A DNA stretch of 64,000 nucleotides from Leptodontidium sp. MPI-SDFR-AT-0119. Lineage: Eukaryota > Ascomycota > Leotiomycetes > Helotiales > Leptodontidiaceae. The position numbers and the translations under genes were made by a program. The notes beneath the pieces are model-generated. The model saw only the letters and a program-made list of their open reading frames with translations. It was not told the DNA's origin and made no database searches. The stretch lies in contig JAHLEZ010000011.1 in NCBI GenBank assembly GCA_020726505.1, positions 1,054,001-1,118,000 of the forward strand. The letters run 5' to 3'. This document shows positions 24,047-36,203 of the stretch, piece by piece (positions within the stretch are counted from its first letter, which is position 1; each line of letters opens with the position of its first letter).

Positions 24047-25576
24047 CTAGTAGTGGCACAATCCACCGGCATTTTCATCAAGTGTCCAGCTACCAGCCAG
24101 GCCACAGGTATCCACCTCATCAGTGGGCGGCTCATTGAGCTTCCCAGAGAAGAAATCACCTTGACCCTTGATGCTAAAGTCTCGGTTCATAACTCGTCGA
24201 GCCCAGGTATCAATCGCTGGCTCCCCCGTTTCGTCGCGAGCTTGCTTTAAGAAAGGAATCAATGCTGTACCGCCAGTCCCTTTCAAGTTCTTCTTGCCAA
24301 CGTCGCTCTTGTCTTGACGAGAAGCCGTAGCAATGTCGACCTTGCGGCGTTCAGCCACAGGACTTTTAGAACGAGACAGGGACCTCGACTCGCGAGACTT
24401 GATTACGATGTATCGGGATACAATGTTGATGTGTTTATTCCGGAACTCTTGGAGCATTGCAAGGCAAGCGTCATAAGCAATAACAAGCCCCGAATTGTTC
24501 CGGTGCCCTTCAACGTAATCACGTATGTTGGCAACCTTAGCGACATCTTCCAAGAAACGACGGTGTGGCCCTGGCATGTACTTCCGCATTTCAAGCAAGA
24601 AGTTGTGCTTGGGCGGAGGTGCTGTGCTTTCAAGCTCGCTCTCAGAGGCAGCGTCCTTCTTTTCACCAGTTGGACGATGTTCGATACCAAGAATGATATC
24701 GAAGAACTGGATGATGGAACTTTGGGCATTACTACCACCACTGTATTGTCGGAATTTTTCACTCCCTGTGCCATCTTCGTATATCACGCCACTCGGTAAC
24801 CCAGCCTCTCCCATGTTCTTGCTTCCAGCAAGGAAAGGGCGGATGCGATTGTAGAAGACTTGTGGGTCACAACTCTCATGCATGCGCTGCAGTAGGGCGC
24901 CAAGATCATCCAACCTTTCGGCGAATGCGCGAAGGCACGCAGTAACTGTAGCGCTGTCGTTGACTCGTGCTGCTTGAATGGCAGCCAACATCAAAGGAAC
25001 GATGGGCCCACCCCTTGCCTCGATAGCCACGGATATGAGGTAGAACCATGATTCATCAATGGATCCCGTGAAAGTCGTAAGAGTTGCCAAATTCTCCATA
25101 TTGTCAACGGGTTCATCTTGGAACAAGGGCTTGAAATTCCATAGACAGACCGCAGCGTAGGTAGCGACTGGAAGCACTTCGAGGTGTGCTGAAATATGAA
25201 TGAGCGGAATCGAGATTGCAGCTGGCAAACGCTATTTGCAAATCAGTCTCAAGAGCCTCATCAACATTGCGCTCTAGCCACTAACCTCTGAAGGGCTATC
25301 ACCGCCCCAGATGTAGCCATGGGCCATGAAACACAACAGCGAATACGCTCTCCTCCATTCCGAGTCGTGTTCCAGACCCGCAGTGGAAAGGACAGGAAGT
25401 AGATCGATAACTCCGCGCAAGCGTTTGCTTAGAATCAGGCCTTGGAGGTTGGCCACAATAGCCTCCCATTTGTTGTAGTATGGATCGGGGAGCCTCTCAA
25501 GAGGCAATTCGGCCGGAAGGAAACCATATTCTGGTGAGATTCCGTAGTCGCCAAGGATTGGAAGAGGTGGAAGCAT
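24047..25576 (-). CDS. Indoleamine 2,3-dioxygenase
   Basis: Two exons (25286-25576 and 24047-25231) give 491 aa. The enzyme opens the indole ring of L-tryptophan to N-formylkynurenine using haem and O2, the entry to the kynurenine route to NAD. The N-terminal small domain (LPILGDYGISPEYGFLP) and large haem domain are both present. Landmarks are GLPSGVIYEDG, the Ser/Gly loop YSGGSNAQSSIIQFFD (about 261-276) and the proximal haem ligand His364 in FRNKHINIVSRYI. GTGGTALIPFLKQARDET is the usual C-terminal block. An insert rich in Lys/Glu/Ser (about 285-305) and a basic-Ser segment are typical of the longer fungal isoforms. ATG 25576 is the first in-frame ATG. The gene is divergent from Vps23 with about 500 bp between them. 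Confidence 0.94.
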
Positions 25577-26079
25577 GCTTTCGATAGAGGTTTTGGACGG
25601 TGTAATCGTACCAGACGCAAGGAGTATACAGATCTTTGTCCGATACTCCTCAGCCGTAGGGGATTTCAGTGAGCGAACTTTGCATAAACCTGGGGTAGAC
25701 GAGTATTGATGTGTGTTGTTGTGTGTTGTGCAGAGAGAAGTAGGACGAGGGAGGGGAGGTCGCGCGATATTAGTAGTAGTGGCGCCGTTTCTTTTTCTCC
25801 CCCACCTCCTCCATGACAATTCCAGCTTTCAAAGCAATAATGAATGGACGGGCCGCCGCCCGCGACTTCGGAACCTTGCGGGCCAAGGGGAGTTGTTGAA
25901 GAAAATCGAAAAGGCTGAAACTGCTGCTGATTGGTTCAAGATAGAAGACTAAGGCACCACCAGCCTCGGTTGGGAACATCTAATTCGCCGGATCACCTGA
26001 CAGCGCCAAGATCTCGGTGCTCATCCACTGGGAATAGCTTCAAGACAAGATCCATCGAAATGACGAAGCCCAGCTAATC
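25577..26079. other. Divergent promoter region IDO/Vps23
   Basis: About 500 nt serving both upstream regions. The IDO frame stays open upstream but has no ATG. No defensible regulatory site. Confidence 0.6.
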
Positions 26080-27876
26080 ATGGCCGCTGTTAAGCAGCAG
26101 GTGCTCAACTGGCTGTACAGTGTCCTCACAAGTGTATGTACACGAGACTTCTAACTAGAGGCATATTGCTAAATGCGCGCAGGAATACAAAGATGTGAAC
26201 CGAACATACAATGATGTGGCCCAGACGCTGTCGCATTACTCCTCGCTCTCTCCCCGAACCGATGTCTACAGTATGGCTATGTTTTTCGAGTTGGGGATGG
26301 TTTGAAGCTGATTCAGGGTGCAGCTTATGAACATGGCAAATCGGCTCTCCTCCTCCATATATCAGGCACCCTCCCAGTTGTCTTTCGAGGCACAACATAC
26401 CGGTTTCCAATTGCCTTATGGGTACCGCATGCATACCCGCTGGAGCCTCCTCTCATATATGTTACGCCGACAGAAGGGATGATGGTAAGACCAGGTCAAC
26501 ATGTTGATCAGCAAGGCAAGATCTATCATCCATACTTAGTGGGGTGGGCAGAGTTCTGGGATGTAAGTGGCAGATGCGTTGCCAAAGTCGCACATGTTCT
26601 AATGAGTTTCTCAATATAGAAATCCAACATCCTCGATTTTTTGGCTATTCTCCGAGACATATTTGCGAAAGAACCCCCCGTTGTATCTCGACAACAACAA
26701 AATGCCCCTCTGCGTCCTCAGCCAAGCCAGGCACCCCCTCCTGTTCCGCCGCCTCCTCCAGGCCTAGCACGACCAACCTCCAGATCTCCAGTCACAAGTC
26801 TGAATGGGCAATCTGGACCTCCTGCACCACCACCCAAACCTACGAGCAACGCTCAGCAATACTCAGCGGCAGGCCCGTCAAGGCGGGACAGCGGACCTCC
26901 TCTTCCTCCATTGCCTTCACAGTCGGTACATGAGAACCCCCGATATGGCCAACAAAGCCAACCTTTGAATGAATATAGCCGGAACCCTCAAAGGAGTAGT
27001 AGTCTACGTTACGAGACAGCGCCACCGCTACCCCCTCAATCTCAGCGGCAGCAAAGCTTGAGACAGTCTATAGATGGCCCTGTCAGTCCTATGTACCCAC
27101 CACGAACCCAAGCGTACCAGCAACAGCACCAACCGCCAAATTCCAACCCTCAATACAACCCTCAACAAGCTCGATCGCCACCTTCATACAATCCTCAGCA
27201 ACAGCAGCATCCACAGCAATATCCCGGCCAGCAACCACAGTGGCAGCAGTACCCTCAACAGCCACCGCCACAGCCTCAGGCAAAACCCCCACCTCCCCCG
27301 GATCTTCTGGACGCTCCACTAGTCCTCTCAGTACCTTCTGAGGCATCTACAAACCTTCCAGCTCCTCCAATACCTCCAAATCCTGAGAAAGACATGCTCC
27401 TCCATAATTTGGGCAGGACTTTGTATGCACAGCGCCAACATACACGCAATCTGACTGCGTCTAGTCTGCCAGGATTAGAAGCACAGCACAAAGCCATGTT
27501 GACCTCGCTTACAAGTATGCAAGCCGAGATCCAAGCTCTCGAGTCATTGAACAGTCTTCTATCAGCCAATACTAATATCCTGCATACTGCTCTCCACGAT
27601 GCGGATGCAGTGATTGATCAGAGCCAGCACCGGACTGCACCAAATGTGGACGAACTTTTGGTGGCCCCAACAGTAGTTGGAAATCAGCTTTATGAGCTTG
27701 TGAGCGAAGAGAGGAGTCTGGGTGATGCATTATTCGTTCTTGGGAGGGCAGTCGAAAGAGGGAGGATCACCCCAGCGGTATTCGCCAAGATGACGAGATC
27801 TTTGGCGCGAGAATGGTATTTGAAGAAGGCTTTGGTGAAGAAAATCGGCAAAGGAATGGGGCTTGCAACCTATTGA
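26080..27876 (+). CDS. vps23: ESCRT-I subunit Vps23 (Tsg101)
   Basis: Four exons (26080-26133, 26183-26270, 26324-26562, 26620-27876) give 545 aa. The N-terminal UEV domain (about 1-145) contains SPRTDVYTYEHG, LPVVFRGTTYRFPIALWVP, the PGQHVDQQGKIYHPYL block and GWAEFWD. It binds ubiquitin and PTAP-type peptides but lacks a catalytic Cys. Residues about 150-370 are Pro/Gln-rich with PPPVPPPPPG runs and many QQ pairs. A coiled-coil region follows. The C-terminal steadiness box (GDALFVLGRAVERGRITPAVFAKMTRSLAREWYL, given here as GDALFVLGRAVERGR and ITPAVFAKMTRSLAREWYL) assembles ESCRT-I. The protein acts on endosomes in multivesicular body sorting and in fungi also in pH signalling. The acceptor of exon 3 was chosen at CAG|CTTATG because it restores TDVYTYE. 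Confidence 0.95.
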
Positions 27877-27976
27877 AGTAGTTCACAGAGATACCAACGA
27901 GTTTAAGTTAAACCTTTTCTTTTCGGCAAGTCAAGAATTGATACATCTATAGTGATCCAGTAAACAGTCGGCAATA

Positions 27977-30224
27977 TCAAAACTTTCTCCTCTGGCTGAC
28001 TCTCCCCTTCTCCCGGTCCATGATATCTCCCATTCGGTCCTTGCAGAGAAGGGCCATTCTCTTCATTTCTACGGCTCGGACTGGTCTTGGTGGTTGCTTC
28101 AAGCCACATTCTACACCCTTGACTACCATTTCTGCAAACTCGTCTTCCTCCGCAGGTGATGCTGATTGTTTCTCACTTACTGCTCCATCACCCCCACTTG
28201 ACACTGCGGTTGGGATTTTGTTCCATCTCCCACCAATGGTCCCCCGCTTGCTGGCCATTCCGTTCCCATCTGGACTCAGAACTCGTTTGGGCATTGAAGA
28301 TGCTTCGCTCTGCTTGTATTGGTCAGATTCATCTTCTTGGCTCTTCCGTGAGGGTGCCTCGAATAGACTCCGTAGAGACTTGCTTAGCCTTCTCCGAAAA
28401 GCTTTTCCTCTTCTCGGCTGCACAGTATCAGTCGCTATCTCAGGGGTGGTTTCAAAAATCTTTACTTTGTCTCCAATAAGCTTGCTTTTTGGCGGTGAGA
28501 GCTTCTTGATAGGAGAGATGGGATGGGAAACGACGTTCTTTGTCTTGTCGAACGCACTCGCAGTTTCAGGAACCAATCCTGGTTCCCGACCAATTCTCAA
28601 AGACAGCTTAGATGCTTGTCTTCCCTTCGCCAGCGGCAAAGGTGGAGGTGTGGGAGGGTCTTGGGGCATATGATCCTGAAGTCTGGTCTTTTGTTCTTCT
28701 TGCTGTGACGGCGAGGAGGGAATAATATCCTGGAAGGGGTCTAGTCCACAACACGGTGTTTCTGGAGTTGCAGATCTCGGCGAGAATTTGCCATCGAATA
28801 GTTTTCTCATGGCTGCAACTTTGGACCGAGTAATGCCTGAAAGTCTGTTAGCTCGAGGCTCCGTTGCCTTTCTTTCGTATTCATGTGCTTTGCTGGACGC
28901 TACTATCAAGTTCATGGTTGCTTCCTGTGGCTGCGTTGTTTCCTGAACATCGTCGCGTTTCTTTTCCATACTCTTTGCACGGTATAGCTCCTCAATTTTG
29001 TTGCTTAGTCTTCGTCGACTTAGAGGTCTACTGTTCTTATCTTGCTCAACTATTGTCGGAGCTGCGCTGCCATCTCCCCCTACCCCTAGAGCAGCATATT
29101 GTTTCGTCTCAACAATAGCATTTCTTCTTTCCCTCGTTGATCCTAGCATGCGTCTTTGTCGTATAGGTAATCGACTGGGAGAGTTATCCTGGCAATTCTT
29201 GTGTGGTTTTGCGCTGCGTGTCGACTGAGGAGTTACATTGTTGAAAGAAGATCGAGATGGCGAGCTTTGAGTCATAGCATGGTTTTGAGTTGAACCAAAT
29301 TTTAAGTGTGGTCTCGCGGTAGAGGCTGGGTTTGACCTCGTGGCTGTTGGTGCGTCTGCATCTGGAATGCGCAAACATGTTCGCTTCGAGCTTCCAGTCG
29401 ACGGAGTCAAGAAGTAGCTTCTGTCTAGGAGTCGAGTACGGGAAAGACAAATTGGCGTATTTGGAGCAGCAGTATTGTTGGCCGAAGGGTTCGCTCTGGT
29501 GTTATTGCCTGTTGATACTGCTACCAGAAGTCGTTAGTCTGACCGACTTGAAAAAAATATTGGTGCATGAATGGCCCTTACCACCATCATAAAATTTGAT
29601 TTTGTCCCTGATGGATCCTCTCAATTTCTCGTCGGGTAGCTCATTCTGGACATAAGGTGCTGCGACCGCGCCAATTCCTTCGCCGTGGAGAACATCTGCC
29701 GGGTCCCAAACACCACCCCGCAACCTTATACTGCTTGGCTTGTACGATGTCTGGGCCTTCCTGAGTTTCCTTGCATCGGCCTTCTTATCCAGCGATTTGA
29801 TCTTTCGAGAGTTCGACGAGCCAAAAACATTCTCAGCTTTGAATTCTTCCTCCGAGAGGCTAAAATCATGACTCTCTGCACTTCCTCTCTTCGGGCTGAA
29901 AATTGTCGATAATCTTCTTCTGTACCTTGAGCCCGCGCCGTTGTTGTGTCGGGACGAGTTTCTGGATATTTTGAGGGGAGCTGGCTGCAGCGACGGGGTC
30001 TTGAAAGGGAGGCTCAGGGCATCTAGAGCTTCGAACTTCGTGACCAATGACACTAGATTAAACGATATTCCATGTGGCGGACGGTCGGATGACGGTTGTC
30101 GGTTCTTGTTGTTCTGCGGCGAAATATTGGCAGAGTTATCTGGGTACTGCTGATGGGCGTGGGCTCCTGGATGCGGTTGGCCCTGTGTTGTGGAAGATGA
30201 TGAATTCGTGGAATAGTAAGTCAT
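27977..30224 (-). CDS. Uncharacterised basic, disordered protein with three RRRLS motifs
   Basis: Two exons (29582-30224 and 27977-29520) give 728 aa. The protein is rich in Ser, Arg, Lys, Pro and Gln, with no membrane segment or signal peptide. It has three copies of RRRLS (about 102-106, 383-387 and 590-594), each in a basic context (RRRLSTIFSPKR, RRRLSNKIEEL, RRRLSKSLRSLF). RRxS is a consensus for cAMP-dependent protein kinase, so regulated phosphorylation is possible. A conserved-looking segment RGGVWDPADVLHGEGIG lies in exon 1, and a Pro run (PPTPPPLP) in exon 2. I do not recognise a named family. Its 3' end is only 100 bp from the 3' end of Vps23 (convergent). Confidence 0.85.
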
Positions 30225-30711
30225 GTTGGTTGCTTTTCAAATAGAAAAGATACGCTTGTGCTAAGTCAAAAAGAGGAGAATGTGCTGAGGCTGTGTCGTG
30301 GGGGAATTGGCGTTGAAAGAGATGAAGTACATTGAGCGAGTTAATACATGCAAATCGGGAAATTGGCCAAGTTTAAGATCAACATGTTCGCACTTTCCTT
30401 GCCAGAAGGTATGATGACCTCCTTTAATAACGCAAGTGCGACTCTGCCAAATATCACCACTTCGCTAGTTCGCATGAGAGAGAATTTCATAACCAACTGG
30501 CTTTTGTTATGCTGACTCCGCATTTAGGCACCACCTATAGAAAGAAGAAAAGATTACGGGCAAAGCGAAGACCGCATTTACACCCTCCCTGCCGTCACAG
30601 ACAGCTGCCTCCATCCCCAAAGCACTGGTTTATTCAGCATTGATCACCAAAAGCATTCCGCAAAACCCCAGTCTCAGCTCTCAACCTTAATCCCTATTCC
30701 CATGCATACAA
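30225..30711. other. Intergenic region
   Basis: About 490 nt between the 5' end of the 728-aa gene and the 3' end of ste2. No gene seen. Confidence 0.65.
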
Positions 30712-31910
30712 TTAAGTGCCACTGTGGACGCTATATGAGCGATCAACTCGGACTCCCATCATTTCAAGATCAAGCTCTGTGCTGTCTCTCTGAGAAGCAT
30801 GCTCAATAATAGTGTCAATGGTTGAAGGGCTGATTGGCGCAGTACTACCCTTTCGCTCCGTGGAGAAGGTAGATGGACAGGTAGATACGCTGCCGAATGT
30901 CTTTCGCTCAAGAGTAGAGGCGTCTTGAGAAGATCCTGAGCCCCAGAGTTGAGAGACATTGAATGAAGAGTTGGCTTCTGTGGTGACCATCGATGCCCAA
31001 AGAGAAGACAAAGGGAGAAGGAGAGCGACGGTCGTCAATGCCAATGTACCAGCTTCTGGGAAATCATCCGGGGCAGCGTATTCGAGGACAGCAAAGCCGG
31101 CTGCTTCTGTTCAGTGTCCAATTCATGTGATGATGGGAGATATGAAAACTTACAAGGAATGATCATGGTGCAACCACCCATGGCGGCAAGGATCTGGATG
31201 TAACTCCACTTCTGGAATCCCAAGTTCTTGCGAGCGTAGACAGTCCACAAGAGCTTGCCGGTGAAGATGATGGAGTAGTACCAGATGGAGATTGTTTCGG
31301 TGGCCAGGGTTCCGACCGTGATCCAGGTGTAGTGGAAATATTGACCAGCATCCATGATTGCCAGACAGTTTGTAATGACCTGGGCAAAGCGGAAGCCGAC
31401 AGCAAGTAGGAAGACAAGACCTGAGATGAACGAGATCATGACCACGTATTTCTTCTGCATGGCCTTACAAACAGTGTAGGCCTGGAGGAAGAGAGACATG
31501 TTGACCGTGATTGTCATGAGGAGAGGGATGACGGCGCCTGCAATACTGTTTGCGTACGCAGATCGTGGGACGTCAACGAAGTCGTAGGCGAAATAGGCGT
31601 AGAACTCAGCCCAAGGACTGACCGAGTAGAGCGCGAGTAGAAGTGCACGAAGGAAGCCGAGTGCGAGTGACAGGAGATTGAGGATGTAGACTGGAGTTCG
31701 ACGCTTCGATTCCTTTGTGAGAACGGCAGTGACAATCAGCATAACGAAGCATGCACCAAGCTGGGCACCATAATTGATGCAGAGAGCAGTATTGTAGTAG
31801 AACCAATAATCAATATCGGGGATGGGGAGGACGACTGGAGTGACGCCATCTGCCATGAGGAAGGTAACGCTCTGGGACTTGTGGTCGAACTTTGTAGTAG
31901 AGGAGGACAT
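30712..31910 (-). CDS. ste2: Alpha-pheromone receptor Ste2 (class D GPCR)
   Basis: Two exons (31154-31910 and 30712-31100) give 381 aa. Seven hydrophobic segments are visible, from YGAQLGACFVMLIVTAVL through FAVLEYAAPDDFPEAGTLALTTVALLLPLSSLWAS (the last split by the intron region). The STE2 family is recognised from the N-terminal FLMADGVTPVVLPIPDID, the GFLRALLLALYSVSPWAEFYA loop area (GFLRALLLALYSVS) and MGGCTMIIP in TM6. It would sense the alpha-factor-like peptide pheromone at the plasma membrane and signal through a heterotrimeric G protein. The acceptor at GCAG|CCGG was preferred over an AAG 3 nt upstream because it gives IIPSGFAVLE without an extra residue. The cytoplasmic tail is Ser/Thr-rich, as expected for desensitisation by phosphorylation. 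Confidence 0.93.
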
Positions 31911-33225
31911 ATTGTCAAAGTGTATTTGTTGCTTGGGGTACTTGAGTAGATTGGTGATCAAGAAAGAGCAAGATCTCGAAGAGAATTGCAGGAGATGCAG
32001 TCGAAGCGGTGCGAAAAGAAATGTGGGAGGAAAGAAATAGTTGATCGGAGCTTGAAGGAATCTCTCTTAAGCACACAACTACCAGCGGGCGAGCTGGTGG
32101 AGAACAATGTCTTGAGATATGGCGAGAATAATACTAAGGCTTTCGCCCAGCTAGCTGAGGTTGCAACCAGCTTTTGGAACAATGACTCGGGTTGATATTA
32201 TAGAAACACTGCTCCGATGAGGCGCCAAGAATAATATCAAGGGAGAGTAAATGTATCATATTGTTTAGCCAACGGGAAGGAAGGATAGGCGCCATGTGTG
32301 AATTTAAGTCTGAGGGTCGAGAATGCTCGAGGAAGAATGAAAGGATGGCTTAAACAAGGAAAGCTCGCTTAATTCCTTAATATTGTTCTCTTAGCCCCCT
32401 TTTGCGCCACCAACAGCATCGGGAGGATTTTTCTGTCAAGGGGTACAGCGGGCCTCACGGGAGGATACGAAACTAGTCGCAATGTGTATCGATATGGTTA
32501 TTGACATAAGGGATAATATGCAGGTCGATATCACAGCTGGCTGGACCTGCGATGGTGGTGGGGAGGGGAGGGAGCTTGTGGGGGTAAGGGGGGGTCAAGC
32601 GAGGGCAACCTCGTTTGAAGATGGCAGTTTGGCAAGATGGGCTTTGTCAGTTGCAGTGAGCCTGACTTTAAACGGTTTTTAAGATGTGGCTCCAAGCCTG
32701 GTAGCCCGTACAAATCTAGAGTGACTTATGATATGATTTGGCTTGGCTCCAAGCGATGTGTCAAGTCTCATCTCATGAACCTGAAAGACTTGCCGACTTC
32801 GAGACTTTCTTTCGAGTCTCGAGGAACCTTGAGGTATGTATTGCCGGTTAGTCGGGAGGTTGCAGGTCTCATAGGTTGGACTGCAAGGGTTCGGCCAGGT
32901 TCCCGGCAAAGGTCGAGGACTCTCGATTATTAGGTCACAGATTCACCTAGCATTTTGGGCCACCGAAGCTGATGAGGGGTGTGTTGACAGTAAATTTCGG
33001 AGTGCTCATTTGACCTTAGGCATCTAGAGACTCTGAAATGTTGGTGTTGGGGAATGGCAACGTCAAAGTTCAAATTCATTTGGCTTGTCTTTGAAACTCC
33101 GCGGCACGTACACAGGACTCTAAAACTTACAGTATGATGGGACTCGTTTTATTCATTGAGATTACAAGTATGGTATGAGACTGTTCTAAACTGACCCTCC
33201 CGACTGGTCTTGTTGATCAAAGACT
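31911..33225. other. Intergenic region upstream of ste2
   Basis: About 1.3 kb. It should include the ste2 promoter and the 3' UTR of the PhoD gene. Short ORFs on both strands show no motif. Confidence 0.6.
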
Positions 33226-36203
33226 TCACGCCGTATCAGGAGTAAAACTGCTGATGAAATACGAGCCAGTGGCGGTATCGTTCGTAATGTTTGTTCCAGA
33301 AATGGTTCCGAATTTCATGCTCCCACTCTCAGCAACGCCACCTCCGACAACACCATTTGTTCTCATTAGTTTGTTCTCCCCACTAATGACGGTGAAGTTG
33401 GCTAAAGATATCTCGTAGCCGTTCCGGGTGGCAATTGTGGGTAAGCCGTAGTATGAAGCATTGGCGGACTGTTTGTCTAGACTAAGTTCGTAGTAGCCTC
33501 GATAATACAGATCCTGGTATGGGCTGTCAGCGATCGTTTTCTTCAGTAGCCCGTAGGGTGGAGAGAGACATCGGGATCTCCAATCCAGAAGCGAGTCCCC
33601 CCAAACGCCAAGCAAACAAAGGAGGAATAAACTAACCTGCCATTGCAATTCCCGATTTGCACCCTCTGCCATAACGTTAGTGTGTAGTTTTTCAGGTGTA
33701 GTTATCTGGATCAAGATACAATCCTAGACCCCAGGTCATGAGACATACCTAAAAGTGAAGAGTAGTTGTTTGCCCCTATAGATATACTGAGTTGGTTTCT
33801 GTCCCTCGTGTGGTCTGAAAAACTAGAGTCGAACGTCCAGGGACTTACTGGCTAGGGAAATGTTTTGTCCGTACGGACATGGCGAGCTAACAGCCGACCC
33901 TGCGAACTCGACACCGATGGAACCCTCTCCTGTCTTAGGGTCGTAGGGATGTGTGTCCAGCCATACGAGGTCGGACACCCATGAGGCGTGACTATCTCCA
34001 GCTATGCAAATGATTCAGCATGTAAAAATGTGAATGTCTCGAATGCGGGAAATTCCAAGAGAAAAATACAGTCCTTGTCGAATGGGGTGGAAGAAACCTA
34101 CCAAGGAAAATCGTGTTGTTGATCTTGTTATCGTATCTAGAGAATCGAGTCAGTGTACAGAGATAACATCCTGGGGCTCGGGCGAGATTGGTCCAAGGAT
34201 AACTTACAAGTGAGACAGAGTTCTGTTCTTGTTGCTTTGGTACCCGTCCCACGCATCATAATTAAGCGGGTTCTCGTCTCCCAGGGCAAAAGACTGGTTG
34301 ATTCGAGAGAAGATGATCTGGTTGCCAATTACGCGCCATGTGGCACCACGCTTAGAAGATTGGGAAAGTTTATTATAAAACCAGTTCTCCTGTCGCGATC
34401 CCATCAAAGTCCTGCCAGCATCATTGGAAATAGAGTGGATGTAGTCAGTGTTCCCTGATTGCCAGTGAGGTCAGCTAGTATTCGTATGGGTGTGTTCAAA
34501 GTAAAGGACTGGACAGATTTACAACGAAAATGAGGGGAGGCTAAAAGAAGCAGAAACAGTCCGCCAACACCTACAGTAAAGGTCCGTGATACTTCTGTCA
34601 TATTGTCGGGTGTCTGCAGCGAATCAGCATATACTTTCCCACTTGGATATCACAAGTGCGCTTCGTGGGATTCAAAAGCGAACTCGTTTTTCCCAAGGAA
34701 GCGTACCGAGCATGATAAGATCTAACAAATCTCCGATTTCGAAACTTCGCCAGATGCGTACTGCATGGGTCAGTACACCATACAAATACCAGTAGTAATT
34801 GGAATCAGTTTCGCAGATCACATACAATTATCATCCATCTCAACTTGTCTTATAGGCATCCATTCAAAGTAAGCACGTACTGCATTCATTCTATTCGAGT
34901 CAACCAATAGCCCAACAGCCCAATAAGGTGTCCGCGATTGTGTGCGAGAGACAGGAAGTCAATGAAAGTTTGAGACTTACTTTCGCTGGTCAACGGACAC
35001 GCCGCCATCCTTTACGAATGAGTCCTCGGTGTTGTTCAATTCCGATGATCCAGCTCTCCAAGTGTTGTCTGCTACCTCATGGTCATCCCACACACTTCAG
35101 GAAAGTTAGTACTGGTTTTCACGATGTCCCGGTAATCGAGACCATTGACCTGAAAAAGACACTGGTAAGGATTTATACGTACGGTATCCAAGGGAACTGC
35201 TGATGACTGAGCAGTAGGTCGAGATCGGTTCTGTATGTTGCCACTGGAGAACATGGACTTAGTAGAGGTAATCAAATTGAGTGCAAATTGAGAGTAGTAA
35301 GAGACTGCAAGTGCAAGGATATTGGACGCCGGTTGAAAATATCTGATGAGATCCCGATTGCCACTCACATCTCTTGCGATAATCGTATAAGGTATAGATC
35401 TCGCGATCCGGCAACGGAATTCGCCCAATGCTATTGCCCCATCCATAGTACCCATTCGCATACTCATAAATGTAGTCTCCCAAGTGGATCACGTAATCGA
35501 CAGAATCTTTTCGCGCGGGGTTTCCATATGCGTTGAAGAAACCGAAGGGAAAGTTGCTGCATGAGTAGATAGCGAGTCTAACTGCGCTGCTGACAACATC
35601 TCCTTTGCTAGGAGTCGTCTTCGTCCGACCAACTGGGCTGACATTGTCTGAATCGCAGATGCTAAACTGGTAGTCTCGGAAAATGTGAGTTTTTTGCTGT
35701 GCCACTACAAATTCGGAGAACTTACAGTATCTGGTGAAAGGTTTAAGGTTTCTCGCTTCAACCTTGACTGTATAGTCAATGTCGGAAGACGTATACGCTT
35801 TCCCTTCGTCGACACAACCCTTGAATTCTGCATCTGTGGAAATTTTGTAGCTCACACAGACTGGCGCTTTGCTTGCTTTAATGTATTGCTCGGTTTCATG
35901 GCTGTACAACGGGACATATCCAGAGACGGTGATATTGCTCTTGTCATTGTCTGATGAAATGGGTGCTGCGCGTGTCCAAAGGATGACAGAGGTATCGTAG
36001 GGATCGCCGCTCGCAACTCCATGCGTGAAGTTTAATTGGGAAGAATTCCATGCTGCAGACGGGTGGTTGCGAGCTGCTACTTTGCGAATGGAGACTCCAA
36101 GGCCCGGGTGGAAGTGGGAAGGACTCCGGTAATTCAAGTTAGAAACAAACGAAGCTGAGACAGCCGTTGCCAGCAAAACAAGGGAGTAGTAGACTTGAAC
36201 CAT
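33226..36203 (-). CDS. Secreted PhoD-type alkaline phosphatase/phosphodiesterase
   Basis: Thirteen exons on the minus strand: 35726-36203, 35369-35674, 35183-35243, 34981-35094, 34826-34890, 34707-34760, 34575-34613, 34208-34454, 34102-34136, 33849-34001, 33749-33775, 33637-33665 and 33226-33513. They join in frame to 631 aa. A signal peptide (MVQVYYSLVLLATAVSAS) suggests secretion. The N-terminal PhoD domain has FTHGVASGDPYDTSVILWTRA. The metallophosphatase core shows YSCSNFPFGFFNAYG, IHLGDYIYEY, PVWDDHEVADNTW, LYWNTDYIHSISNDAGRTLMG and GDSHASWVSDL, all expected metal-site regions. The family hydrolyses phosphate mono- or diesters with bound metal ions. Several exons are very short (27, 29, 35, 39 nt), so automated models may miss them. 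A TATA-like site lies about 70 nt upstream. Confidence 0.92.

Noticed and set aside
28020..28673. 217-aa plus-strand ORF
   Set aside because: Antisense shadow of the second exon of the 728-aa protein; Ser/Leu-rich without a motif.
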